Origin: Ascidiimonas aurantiaca
Lineage (GTDB): Bacteria > Bacteroidota > Bacteroidia > Flavobacteriales > Flavobacteriaceae
Assembly: GCF_037646345.1 (NCBI RefSeq)
Contig: NZ_JBBEWR010000003.1
Coordinates: 25,882 to 89,881, forward strand
Direction: 5' to 3'
Length of the DNA stretch: 64,000 nucleotides
The translations under genes were made by a program, and so were the position numbers. Numbering within the stretch: position 1 is the stretch's first letter; each line of letters begins with the position of its first letter. Of the stretch, positions 34,709-44,244 are shown one piece after another. The notes beneath the pieces are model-generated. The model did not search any database. It was given only the letters and a program-made list of their open reading frames with translations, and was not told the DNA's origin.

Positions 34709-36505
34709 ATGAAGCACATACGTAATTTTTGTATTATTGCTCATATTGACCACGGTAAAAGTACCCTGGCCGACAGGCTTTTGGATTTCACGGGTTCGGT
34801 TACCGAGAGGGAGAAACAGGATCAGTTATTAGATAACATGGATCTGGAGCGAGAGCGTGGCATCACCATTAAATCGCATGCCATACAAATGGAATATGAA
34901 TATGAAGGCGAGCAGTATATACTCAATTTGATAGATACCCCGGGCCATGTAGATTTCTCTTATGAGGTATCGCGTTCTATAGCTGCCTGCGAAGGTGCCC
35001 TTTTAGTGGTAGATGCTGCCCAGAGCATACAAGCACAAACCATTTCCAACTTGTATCTGGCACTCGAAAATGACCTGGAAATCATACCGGTACTCAACAA
35101 GGTAGATCTGCCCAGTGCAAACCCTGAAGAAGTTACTGATGATATTGTTGAGCTTCTGGGTTGTAAACCTGAAGAAGTAATTCCTGCCAGTGCCAAAACC
35201 GGGATAGGTATTGAGGCCATTCTAACTGCGATTATTGAAAAAATACCTGCTCCCAAAGGAGATCCCAATGCACCATTACAAGCGTTAATTTTTGATTCGG
35301 TGTACAATCCGTTCCGAGGAGTTGAAACCTATTTTCGGGTAATGAACGGAGAAATTAGAAAGGGACAGAAAATACGGTTTTTTGCTACAAAAAAATCGTA
35401 TGACGCAGATGAAATAGGTACACTGAAACTTAAACAGGAGCCCAAACAGATTATTAGAACCGGAGATGTAGGCTATCTTATTACCGGTATAAAAGATGCC
35501 CGCGAAGTAAAAGTGGGTGATACCGTAACAGATGCTGCCAAACCGTGTGAAACCCCCATTGCCGGCTTTGAAAACGTAAAACCTATGGTTTTCGCCGGTA
35601 TTTATCCTGTAGATACAGAAGATTATGAAGAGCTTCGGTCTTCAATGGAAAAGTTACAGCTTAATGATGCCTCTCTGGTGTTTACCCCGGAAAGCTCTGC
35701 TGCCCTGGGCTTTGGTTTCCGATGCGGGTTTTTGGGTATGTTACACCTTGAGATCGTTCAGGAAAGGTTAGAACGTGAGTTTGAAATGACGGTGATCACT
35801 ACCGTTCCTAATGTAAGTTACCATGCCTACAGTAAAAAGGAGCCGGAAACCGTTATTTTGGTCAATAACCCTTCAGATCTCCCTGAACCATCTAAACTGG
35901 ACAGGGTAGAAGAACCTTATATAAAAGCTTCTATTATTACCAAGGCTGATTTTGTAGGGCCCGTAATGTCTCTATGCATTGAAAAAAGAGGAGAGATCAA
36001 AAACCAAAACTATCTTACTCCCGAAAGAGTAGAGCTTACATTTGATATGCCGCTGGCAGAAATTGTTTTTGATTTTTACGACCGCCTGAAAACGGTTTCC
36101 AAAGGCTATGCCTCTTTTGATTATTCACCGGTAGGGATGCGGCCTTCCAAACTGGTAAAAGTAGATGTTTTAATAAACGCTAATTCTGTAGATGCGCTTT
36201 CTGCACTTATTCACACCGATAATGCGTATAACATAGGTAAAAAAATGTGTGAAAAGCTACGTGAGCTTATTCCCAGACAACAATTTGATATTCCTATTCA
36301 AGCTGCTATTGGTGCTAAGATCATTGCTCGTGAAACCATAAAAGCACTGCGTAAAGATGTTACGGCAAAATGTTATGGAGGTGATATTTCACGTAAGCGA
36401 AAACTGCTGGAAAAGCAGAAAAAAGGAAAAAAACGTATGCGACAGGTAGGCAATGTAGAAATACCGCAACAAGCGTTTATGGCTGTGTTAAAACTAAACG
36501 ATTAA
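34709..36505 (+). CDS. lepA: Elongation factor 4 (LepA) GTPase
   Basis: This is 598 residues, the normal family length. GTPase motifs are intact: AHIDHGKST (G1), RGIT (G2), DTPGHVD (G3), NKVDLP (G4) and SAKTG (G5). The C-terminal LepA-specific domain with its basic end (SRKRKLLEKQKKGKKRMRQVG) is present. LepA acts on stalled or maturing ribosomes. Start at ATG 34709 agrees with the universal MKHIRNFCIIAHIDHG beginning. Confidence 0.98.
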   Translation: MKHIRNFCIIAHIDHGKSTLADRLLDFTGSVTEREKQDQLLDNMDLERERGITIKSHAIQMEYEYEGEQYILNLIDTPGHVDFSYEVSRSIAACEGALLVVDAAQSIQAQTISNLYLALENDLEIIPVLNKVDLPSANPEEVTDDIVELLGCKPEEVIPASAKTGIGIEAILTAIIEKIPAPKGDPNAPLQALIFDSVYNPFRGVETYFRVMNGEIRKGQKIRFFATKKSYDADEIGTLKLKQEPKQIIRTGDVGYLITGIKDAREVKVGDTVTDAAKPCETPIAGFENVKPMVFAGIYPVDTEDYEELRSSMEKLQLNDASLVFTPESSAALGFGFRCGFLGMLHLEIVQERLEREFEMTVITTVPNVSYHAYSKKEPETVILVNNPSDLPEPSKLDRVEEPYIKASIITKADFVGPVMSLCIEKRGEIKNQNYLTPERVELTFDMPLAEIVFDFYDRLKTVSKGYASFDYSPVGMRPSKLVKVDVLINANSVDALSALIHTDNAYNIGKKMCEKLRELIPRQQFDIPIQAAIGAKIIARETIKALRKDVTAKCYGGDISRKRKLLEKQKKGKKRMRQVGNVEIPQQAFMAVLKLND

Positions 36506-36554
36506 CCTTATAAAAAGTTTTAATTTAGTACAGTATCGTACAAGGTGTTTTTTT

Positions 36555-38411
36555 CTATACTGAGCTTGTGGACATCGCTGTTGGTGTTTCTATAAGGTTT
36601 CTTGGTTTACCCAAATATACTATCTTACTACCTTCGCCTATAGTAAAGCCGCTAGAGATACCGGCAATAATATGAAGTTCTCCCGAAGGGTCTTTTATAA
36701 ATAACGGTATGGCCTCTTTTTCATAACCAAGCAACTCCATCTCTTCCTTGAAGTGTTCTTTGGATGTTAAAGGAACTTCATTGATCTTTGGATAATCACG
36801 TGCAACTTCCATTAAATTAATATAATCGTCATTTTTGGAAAAGAGAATGGCTTCCGGAAGTTCCTGGGGGTTTTTCATTTCTTCAGGAGTAATTAACCGA
36901 AAAGAACCGTTTTCACCAAGCTGCTCCCTGAATCGCTCAATAGCGTGTTTATTTACTTCACCACTGCCGGTAAGGGCCATAAGATACCCTATATCACTCA
37001 ATTCCAGATTATTCGTGAGATCATCTGAAAAAATATTAGCTTCTTCTGATTCGAGACCCATTGCTCTTGCGTTTTCAACATTTTCACGATTACTGTCAAT
37101 AAGTACCACATGACGGTTATTTTTATGCAAATATTGAGCAATAACTCTTGAAAACTGAGAGGCCCCTACAAACAAAATACCTTTGGAATCTTTAAGAAAC
37201 ACTTTTAAAAGCTTGGCAAAACCACGCGCCGTAGTAGCATTGAGTAAAACGGTACCCAATACAATAGTAAAAACCAGTGGCGTAATATACTCTGCTCCCG
37301 GAACACCGCGCTGTACCAGTTTGGTTCCAAATAGCGAAGCAATACCGGCAGCTACAATACCCCTGGGCCCTACCCACCCTATAAACAATTTTTCATTGAA
37401 CTTTAAAGAAGACCCTTGTGTACTTAAAAATACACCCAGGGGTCTTATAATGAAAACAATAATAGCAAAAAGTAGTACCGTTTTCCAGTTGTAAATAAGT
37501 ACCAGGTCACTAATGTTTATATTGGCCGCTAGTAATATAAAAAGGATGGAAATGAGTAAGACACTTAAGGATTCTTTAAAATACAGTAGTTCTTTGAGAT
37601 TGGGTAAATTCATATTGCCCATAACCATTCCCATAACCACTACAGCCAATAAACCGGACTCATGTGCAAAAACATCAGACTCTACAAATACTAACAACAC
37701 AATTGAAAGTGATACGACATTAAGTAAGTAGTGGGGAATAAACTTTCTTTTTATGGCAAAAGCCAGAGCATGTGCAAATGTAAACCCAAAAGTAGTACCG
37801 AAAAGTAATATCTTTCCAAACTCAATCAATGCTGTTTTAGTATAAGCCTGACCTTCACCAACACTTATAAACTCAAATACCAGTACGGCTACCAGAGCAC
37901 CTATGGGATCAATCAGAATACCTTCCCATTTAAGAACCGCAGATACATCTTTGGGCAATGGTATATTTCGTAAAATAGGGGTAATTACCGTAGGGCCGGT
38001 TACAATAATAAGTGCCGAAAAGAGAAAGGCCATATCATAACTCAAATCAAAAATATAATGTGCCGCAATACCTGCACCAAAAAAAGTGATTACGGCTCCC
38101 AAAGTAATAAGTTTAGTAATAGACGGCCCCACACTTTTTATCTCGCTGCGTTTTAAGGTAAGCCCTCCTTCAAACAGAATAATGCTAATTGCCAAAGAAA
38201 CAAAACTAAAAAGACCTTCGCCAGGGAATAGGCCTCGTTTGCCGTCCCATTGAGGTTGTATCCATTTTTCCTGATTTTCAGTAAACAAAGTAGATATAGG
38301 CCCCACAAATAACCCTATAAGAATAAGTGGCAGGATTGCTGGAATTTTAAATTTCCAGGCAACCCATTGCGCCAAAATACCTAAGATAACAATACTTGCA
38401 AGCTCTACCAT
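36555..38411 (-). CDS. CPA1-type cation/proton antiporter with TrkA-N domain
   Basis: This is 618 residues. Residues 1-400 or so form about 12-13 membrane spans with the antiporter core (FSALIIVTGPTVITPILRN, ILIDPIGALVAV, WVGPRGIVAAGIASLFG). Residues 410-500 form a Rossmann TrkA-N domain (GILFVGASQFSRVIAQYLHKNN, VVLIDSNRENVENA), and a further C-terminal part follows. This resembles NhaP/KefB-like antiporters that exchange Na+ or K+ for H+ under NAD(H) or nucleotide control. It is divergent from the stress-protein/SulP pair by 95 bases. Confidence 0.92.
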   Translation of the reverse strand: MVELASIVILGILAQWVAWKFKIPAILPLILIGLFVGPISTLFTENQEKWIQPQWDGKRGLFPGEGLFSFVSLAISIILFEGGLTLKRSEIKSVGPSITKLITLGAVITFFGAGIAAHYIFDLSYDMAFLFSALIIVTGPTVITPILRNIPLPKDVSAVLKWEGILIDPIGALVAVLVFEFISVGEGQAYTKTALIEFGKILLFGTTFGFTFAHALAFAIKRKFIPHYLLNVVSLSIVLLVFVESDVFAHESGLLAVVVMGMVMGNMNLPNLKELLYFKESLSVLLISILFILLAANINISDLVLIYNWKTVLLFAIIVFIIRPLGVFLSTQGSSLKFNEKLFIGWVGPRGIVAAGIASLFGTKLVQRGVPGAEYITPLVFTIVLGTVLLNATTARGFAKLLKVFLKDSKGILFVGASQFSRVIAQYLHKNNRHVVLIDSNRENVENARAMGLESEEANIFSDDLTNNLELSDIGYLMALTGSGEVNKHAIERFREQLGENGSFRLITPEEMKNPQELPEAILFSKNDDYINLMEVARDYPKINEVPLTSKEHFKEEMELLGYEKEAIPLFIKDPSGELHIIAGISSGFTIGEGSKIVYLGKPRNLIETPTAMSTSSV

Positions 38412-38506
38412 GCTTATTTTTTTGGTTAAAATACCACTTTTTTAATTTCCACTCAAACCAGAGGTGCTTTGTTTAGTAACAAAAAAAAAGTAACTTATCC
38501 CCCAAC

Positions 38507-39388
38507 ATGTCAGACACGAAATTAACAGTCAGAACTATTTTGACCGGAATTGCCTTCTCCCCAAACTTAAGAGCCAACTTTTATGAAGCTGCCCGGCTTT
38601 CTGCTTTTTTTAAAGCAAAGCTGATACTTGTGCATGTTGGAGTGAAAACGGTACAAAAAGAAGAAGTACTTAACCTCATCATAGATGATTTTAAAACTTC
38701 TACCAGCTATTCACCTCCCTTAGAAGTTGTCTGGAAAAAAGGAAAGCCGGTACCGGTTATTCTGGAAGCCAGCTATCATTATAAAGCCGATATCCTTATA
38801 CTCGGGGCCCTGCAAAAAGAAAACCTGTTTAAATATTATATGGGTTCCATAGCGCGAAAGCTTACCCGAAAAGCACCCTGTTCGGTACTGCTCCTTATTA
38901 AGCCCTCTGTAGATCGTAAACCCTGTGACCATATTGTAGTTAACGGACTGGAAGCTCCACAAACCAAAAAAACGATCTATGCCTCTTTTGATATTGCAAG
39001 ACTACTGGGTAGCCGAAAGATCACGATCATTGAAGAAATAAGCAACCAGGAAGTAAAAGTAATGGTGCAGGATGACCGCAGCCTTAGAAAAGCAACCCTT
39101 ATTAAAGAACGCATTACCAGAAGGGAAACCTTGCGGGTACAGGAAATCCTGAACCAGATTCCCGATCATTCTAAAAACGGGATTATTGTACGCATACAAA
39201 GTATATTTGGAAGAAGAGGTTATTCCATAGGTCACTATGCCGATCTGGTAAGGGCCGATCTTCTTATTATGAATACTCCGGGAAAAACTCGCTTTATCGA
39301 TCGTTTTTTTCCACATGACCTGGAATATATTTTAAGCGAATTGCCCACCGATGTGCTTATACTAAAAACCCCACCTTATGCCTTATGA
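38507..39388 (+). CDS. Universal stress protein (UspA-like), possible tandem
   Basis: This is 293 residues. The first 140 fit a UspA domain: an N-terminal strand VRTILTGIAFSPN, LILVHVGV, ADILILGALQKENLFKYYMGSIARKLTRKAPCSVLLL. The second half has USP-like length and ends ADLLIMNTPGKTR...LPTDVLILK, but its nucleotide-binding glycines are poorly kept. Its stop overlaps the SulP start by 11 bases, so the two are translationally coupled. I infer a regulatory or energy-sensing role for the transporter. Confidence 0.85.
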   Translation: MSDTKLTVRTILTGIAFSPNLRANFYEAARLSAFFKAKLILVHVGVKTVQKEEVLNLIIDDFKTSTSYSPPLEVVWKKGKPVPVILEASYHYKADILILGALQKENLFKYYMGSIARKLTRKAPCSVLLLIKPSVDRKPCDHIVVNGLEAPQTKKTIYASFDIARLLGSRKITIIEEISNQEVKVMVQDDRSLRKATLIKERITRRETLRVQEILNQIPDHSKNGIIVRIQSIFGRRGYSIGHYADLVRADLLIMNTPGKTRFIDRFFPHDLEYILSELPTDVLILKTPPYAL

Positions 39389-41600
39389 TATCCCGTCTCA
39401 TAAGGCATTTTTAACGAGACTACCCAGAAATATTTTTTCAGGTTTTGTAGTCTCTCTTATCGCCCTGCCTTTGGGTCTGGTGCTCGCTGCTGCTTCTGAA
39501 GCTCCTCCTATGGCAGGCATTATTGCTGCTATTGTTGGCGGTATTGTGGTGTCTTTTCTCGGTGGCTCACATGTTACCATTACCGGGCCGGGAAACGGTC
39601 TGGTAATTATTTTTCTGGGGGCTATCACTACTTTGGGTAAAGGAGATCTGTATCAGGGCTATCTTATAACCCTGGCGGCTGTAGTAATTTCTGGAGGTTT
39701 TATTTTTTTACTGGGCCTTTTCAGGTTAGGTATTTTAAGTGATTTTTTTCCGGCTTCTGCCATACATGGTATGCTGGCTGCCATAGGTATTGGTATTTTT
39801 GCCAAGCAGTTTCACGTTATGTTGGGACAGCCCGAAACCACCGGTAGCATTCCTGAATTGCTTTTTAAAATTCCCAATGCTTTTCTTATACTTTTTCAAA
39901 AAGCGCCTTTTTCTCTTGTTGCCGCAGCCATTACAGGCATTGCCAGTCTTATTTTTCTGGTGCTGTATCAAAGAATACGAAACAAATATGTACAATTTGT
40001 GCCCGCCCCTATGTGGGTGGTCATAATTGTAATTTTAATAAGTTACTACTTCGAATACTTCAGTAGTCTTCCCTATCCCATTGAGCCTTCTTTACTTATA
40101 TCCATACCAGAAGAAATAACGCAGAATATTGTTTTTCCCGATTTTTCAAAATGGTATAGTTTTGAGTTCTGGGGTACCGTTACCGCCATTACACTGGTGG
40201 CTAGTATTGAGTCCCTGCTCAGTATAAAAGCGGTTGATAAGCTTGACCGGTACAAAAGAAGAAGCCATGTAAACAAGGACCTTAAAGCGCTGGGGCTGGC
40301 ATCTGTGGCCAGTGGTTTTGTAGGAGGGCTAAATGTAGTAACCGTAATTGCCAGAAGCTCGGTTAATGTAAACAACGGAGCAACCAATCGTTCTTCTAAT
40401 TTCATTCATGCCGTTTTTCTCATTCTGTTTATTGTCATTTTTGGAGATCAGCTGCGAAGAGTGCCTCTTCCCGCACTGGCTTCTATCTTGGTATATACAG
40501 GATTTAAACTGGCTGCTCCCGAAAGTATTCTCAATATATCCCGTATTGGAAAAGAACAGCTTCTTATTTTTACGGTTACCCTTTTCAGTACACTTGCCAC
40601 TAACCTTATTACCGGTATCGCCATAGGCGTAGCCACTACTTTCCTTATTCATGTAGCTCTTAACCAAAGTTTTTCTCTCTTTTTTAATAACTTTCGTAAG
40701 CCCAATGTGCTTATGTTTAAAGAAGAGAAAGGAAACTATTATGTGAGCGTAAAAAACTTTTCCAGCTATCTCAATTTTTATCGGTTAAAACGTAATCTGG
40801 ATGCTATTCCCGAAAGTGCAGAAGTTATTTTAGACTTTAGTAAGTGCGACTTTGTAGATCATACCGTTCTCGAAAATGTGAATAATTACCGCGAAGCCTT
40901 TACCCGTAAAGGAGGGCATTTTGATGTAATTGGGCTGGACCGGCATCAGGCGGATACGATTCATCCTTTTGCTATTCGCAAAATATTACCTTCAAAAAGA
41001 GTACCCCGTATTGGAAAACACCTTACAAAAAGACAGAGCCTTCTGGAAAATATCGCTTCTTCTTTTTCATGGAAATATGAACCTGTCAAGCAAAAAGACT
41101 GTGGTTTTTTGGATAATTTTCTCTTTTTTGACACAAAAACAGCAAATCACATCTACAATGAATTAAAGAACAATGATCATACCATGCGGGTATTTGATAT
41201 TGAGTATAGTGAAGGTATCTGGATCGCCAAAGAAGTAGTGCATACTACCATGATGTACATAGAACTAAACACTGCCATTCCCACATTTACTCTTAACAGA
41301 GAAGGCCTTATGGAAAAAGTTAGTCACTGGGCCGGATATAGTGATATCAATATCCAGGAATATCCTGATTTTTCTTCGCGATTTTACCTGTATAGTGAAA
41401 CCCCTGAAAACGTTAAAAGCTTTTTCACCAACCAACTTATCCTCTTTTTTGAGAGTAACCCCTATTATCACATAGAATCTAATGGAAAAGGCTTTTTAGT
41501 GAAAGGAAAGGAACGATTGTTTGGTACCCGGGAAATTAAAAACCTTATAGACTTTGGCATCCGATTACATGCTCTTATTAAAAAAATTCCTAATTGTTAA
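39378..41600 (+). CDS. SulP-family anion transporter with STAS domain and extra C-terminal domain
   Basis: This is 740 residues. Residues 1-430 hold the SulP membrane core (VVSLIALPLGLVLAAASEAPPMAGIIAAIVGG, VTITGPGNGLVIIF, SIESLLSIKAVDKLD). Residues 450-550 form a STAS domain (AEVILDFSKCDFVDHTVLENV). SulP proteins carry sulfate, bicarbonate or other anions; proteins of this sort beside antiporters often carry bicarbonate. A further 180 residues (about 560-740) after STAS (FDIEYSEGIWIAKEVVHTTMMYIEL, FFESNPYYHIESNGKGFLVKG) are not part of the usual family and look like an independent soluble domain. Confidence 0.9.
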   Translation: MPYDIPSHKAFLTRLPRNIFSGFVVSLIALPLGLVLAAASEAPPMAGIIAAIVGGIVVSFLGGSHVTITGPGNGLVIIFLGAITTLGKGDLYQGYLITLAAVVISGGFIFLLGLFRLGILSDFFPASAIHGMLAAIGIGIFAKQFHVMLGQPETTGSIPELLFKIPNAFLILFQKAPFSLVAAAITGIASLIFLVLYQRIRNKYVQFVPAPMWVVIIVILISYYFEYFSSLPYPIEPSLLISIPEEITQNIVFPDFSKWYSFEFWGTVTAITLVASIESLLSIKAVDKLDRYKRRSHVNKDLKALGLASVASGFVGGLNVVTVIARSSVNVNNGATNRSSNFIHAVFLILFIVIFGDQLRRVPLPALASILVYTGFKLAAPESILNISRIGKEQLLIFTVTLFSTLATNLITGIAIGVATTFLIHVALNQSFSLFFNNFRKPNVLMFKEEKGNYYVSVKNFSSYLNFYRLKRNLDAIPESAEVILDFSKCDFVDHTVLENVNNYREAFTRKGGHFDVIGLDRHQADTIHPFAIRKILPSKRVPRIGKHLTKRQSLLENIASSFSWKYEPVKQKDCGFLDNFLFFDTKTANHIYNELKNNDHTMRVFDIEYSEGIWIAKEVVHTTMMYIELNTAIPTFTLNREGLMEKVSHWAGYSDINIQEYPDFSSRFYLYSETPENVKSFFTNQLILFFESNPYYHIESNGKGFLVKGKERLFGTREIKNLIDFGIRLHALIKKIPNC

Positions 41601-41748
41601 AAATAGTCTAATAAAAAACCATAATCGTCAGAAATTGACCTACTTTTAGTAATTTGCATCCCCTTTTAACAAAGGCTTTATAGAATATACTATTGCTAAT
41701 TCGAAACCGTACAACTCTGCGGAGTTCATTAATTAATTTGGAGCTCTC

Positions 41749-42609
41749 ATGAAATTATATCCCATTGAATCGGGAAACTTCAAGCTTGATGGTGGTGCCA
41801 TGTTTGGGGTAGTTCCCAAATCTCTTTGGAACCGTACCAATCCGGCAGACCAGCATAATATGATAGATATGGCGGCCCGCTGTCTTCTTATTGAAGATGG
41901 GAACAGACTTATCCTTATAGACACCGGTATGGGCAACAAACAAAGTGAAAAATTCTTTGGTTACTACTACATGTGGGGAGATCACAGCCTGGACGGTTCT
42001 TTAAAAAAAGCCGGTTTTCACCATGACGATGTTACAGATGTTTTTTTGACCCATTTGCATTTTGACCATTGCGGTGGGAGCATACAATGGAACAAAGACC
42101 GCACCGGTTATGAACCCGCTTTTAAGAATGCCCGTTTCTGGAGTAATGAAGATCACTGGCGATGGGCCGTACAACCCAATGCCCGGGAAAAAGCATCTTT
42201 TCTAAAAGAAAATATACTTCCCATGCAGGAAAGCGGGCAACTCGATTTTATTCCGGTTCCAGAAAAAAAATATCTTAATTCATCATTATTGGGGTTTGAT
42301 ATTTTATTTGTAAACGGCCATACCGATAAACAAATGCTACCGGTAATTACCTATAAAGAGAAAACCCTGGTTTTCATGGCAGACCTCCTGCCTACGACAG
42401 GGCATATTCCTCTTCCATATGTTATGGGGTATGATACCCGCCCCTTGATCACTTTAGATGAAAAAGCAGATTTTCTGGAAGAAGCCGTTTCTAGAGAATA
42501 CTTTTTGTTTCTGGAGCATGATGCGCATCATGAAATATGCACTTTACAAAACACAGAAAAAGGCATACGCCTCAAAGATACCTATACATTTAACGAAATA
42601 TTCAATTAA
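41749..42609 (+). CDS. MBL-fold metallo-hydrolase
   Basis: This is 286 residues, cytosolic. The metallo-beta-lactamase motif is T-H-L-H-F-D-H-C-G-G, with further ligands in VNGHTDKQM and MADLLPTTGH. The overall layout (KLYPIESGNFKLDGGAMFGVVPKSLW, LILIDTGMGNKQ) fits the lactonase/glyoxalase-like branch that opens small-molecule esters or lactones. The substrate is unknown. The S8 peptidase starts 13 bases after its stop. Confidence 0.92.
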   Translation: MKLYPIESGNFKLDGGAMFGVVPKSLWNRTNPADQHNMIDMAARCLLIEDGNRLILIDTGMGNKQSEKFFGYYYMWGDHSLDGSLKKAGFHHDDVTDVFLTHLHFDHCGGSIQWNKDRTGYEPAFKNARFWSNEDHWRWAVQPNAREKASFLKENILPMQESGQLDFIPVPEKKYLNSSLLGFDILFVNGHTDKQMLPVITYKEKTLVFMADLLPTTGHIPLPYVMGYDTRPLITLDEKADFLEEAVSREYFLFLEHDAHHEICTLQNTEKGIRLKDTYTFNEIFN

Positions 42610-42622
42610 AACACTACCATCA

Positions 42623-44233
42623 ATGAAATATGTAAAACATATAATGTGGGCTCTTGCAGCCTCTATAATATTGGGTTGCGGCAGTACAGCTATCATCTCA
42701 ACCCCAATTGAAGTTATTGATACTACACCCGCCAAAGTAGCTAAACCCACAGAAGATGAATTAAAAAAATGGCACCTTACTGATCTTATCACAGATACCC
42801 TTCCCGGTATGAGCGTAGAACGCGTTCACAAAGAATTGTTAACGGGTCGCAAAGGTAAAACCGTGATAGTAGGTGTAATCGATTCCGGAGTGGATATTGA
42901 ACACGAAGATCTGGCAGGTGTAGTGTGGACCAATAAAAAAGAAAAGCCCGGAAATGGTAAAGACGATGACCAAAATGGTTATATAGATGATATTCACGGG
43001 TGGAACTTTCTTGGAAATTCTGTTCACGAAAACCTTGAATTCGTGCGTATCCTGAAAAAAGGAGATGACGGTTCTGACCAGTATAAAGAAGCCAAGGCCT
43101 ATTATGAAAAAGAATACGGACGCGCACAACAGGAAAAACAACAGGTAGATCTTTTATTACAACAAATACCGCAAGCCGAAAAAGCCGTAAAAGATTTTCT
43201 GGGAAAAGAAACCTATACTGATGAAGATCTTAAAGGTATTAACTCTGAAGATGAAAAGCTGGCCAGAGCTAAAGGACTGTTATTGTTTCTGAGTGCTAAT
43301 GACCTTTCATATGAAAAAATAAAAGAGTATGGAGAGGAAGCACTCCTGGAACGAATAGAATATAATCTTAATCCCGATTTTGATGGCAGGAGTATTGTAG
43401 GAGATAACCCTGCTGATTTTACCGATCGGGATTATGGCGATAACAATGTCATGGGCCCTGACAAAGAAAAAATATCACATGGTACGCATGTAGCCGGTAT
43501 AATCGCTGCTATACGAAACAATGGTAAAGGAATAAACGGTGTGGCCCATAATGTTGAGATCATGGCCATAAGAGCCGTTCCTAACGGCGATGAATACGAT
43601 AAAGATATTGCTTTGGCCATTCGCTATGCGGTTGACAACGGAGCCAAAGTAATAAACACCAGTTTCGGGAAATTTTTCTCACCAAATCCCGAATGGGTAC
43701 ATGACGCCATTAAGTACGCCGCTTCTAAAGATGTGCTTATTGTCAATGCCGCCGGAAACGATACAGAAAATATAGATATGAAAACCGTTTATCCCAATGA
43801 TGAAAATGGGAACGGTGGTGAAATTGCTGATAACTTTATCACCATAGGTGCTCTTAACTATAACTATAATGGAGAACTTATCGCTAATTTTTCAAATTAC
43901 GGTAAAAACAATGTAGATATTTTTGCACCAGGTGTTAAGATATGGTCAACTATGCCCGATAATGAGTATGATTTTTCAAATGGAACCTCTATGGCAGCTC
44001 CCGGAGTTGCGGGTATTGCAGCGCTCATTCGCTCATATTATCCAAAATTATCAGCTCCTCAGGTTAAAAGAATACTTATGGAATCTGGTCTTGATTCAAA
44101 ACTTAACCTTTCCATAGGTAAAAACAATGAACCCAAAACCTTAAAAGATATCTCCGTATCCGGTAGAATAGCAAACGCGTATAATGCTATTATTATGGCT
44201 GATAAGGTTTCACGAGGTGTTATTAATTTGTAA
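42623..44233 (+). CDS. S8 (subtilisin-like) peptidase, lipoprotein
   Basis: From the ATG at 42623 this is 536 residues with a lipobox ILGC (C19). A longer frame from 42458 overlaps the hydrolase gene and is not used. The catalytic triad is visible: D87 in VIDSGVDIEHEDL, H near 285 in SHGTHVAGI, S near 456 in NGTSMAAPGVAG. About 200 residues separate Asp and His, far more than in plain subtilisins; the insert is charged and helical (YEKEYGRAQQEKQQVDLLLQQ). Probably a periplasmic or surface protease, co-transcribed with the M1 peptidase 11 bases downstream. Confidence 0.93.
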   Translation: MKYVKHIMWALAASIILGCGSTAIISTPIEVIDTTPAKVAKPTEDELKKWHLTDLITDTLPGMSVERVHKELLTGRKGKTVIVGVIDSGVDIEHEDLAGVVWTNKKEKPGNGKDDDQNGYIDDIHGWNFLGNSVHENLEFVRILKKGDDGSDQYKEAKAYYEKEYGRAQQEKQQVDLLLQQIPQAEKAVKDFLGKETYTDEDLKGINSEDEKLARAKGLLLFLSANDLSYEKIKEYGEEALLERIEYNLNPDFDGRSIVGDNPADFTDRDYGDNNVMGPDKEKISHGTHVAGIIAAIRNNGKGINGVAHNVEIMAIRAVPNGDEYDKDIALAIRYAVDNGAKVINTSFGKFFSPNPEWVHDAIKYAASKDVLIVNAAGNDTENIDMKTVYPNDENGNGGEIADNFITIGALNYNYNGELIANFSNYGKNNVDIFAPGVKIWSTMPDNEYDFSNGTSMAAPGVAGIAALIRSYYPKLSAPQVKRILMESGLDSKLNLSIGKNNEPKTLKDISVSGRIANAYNAIIMADKVSRGVINL

Positions 44234-44244
44234 AAAGTTTAAAA

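Noticed and set aside
42458..42622. Longer start for the S8 peptidase
   Set aside because: Overlaps the metallo-hydrolase gene by 150 bases and hides the lipoprotein signal that begins at 42623.
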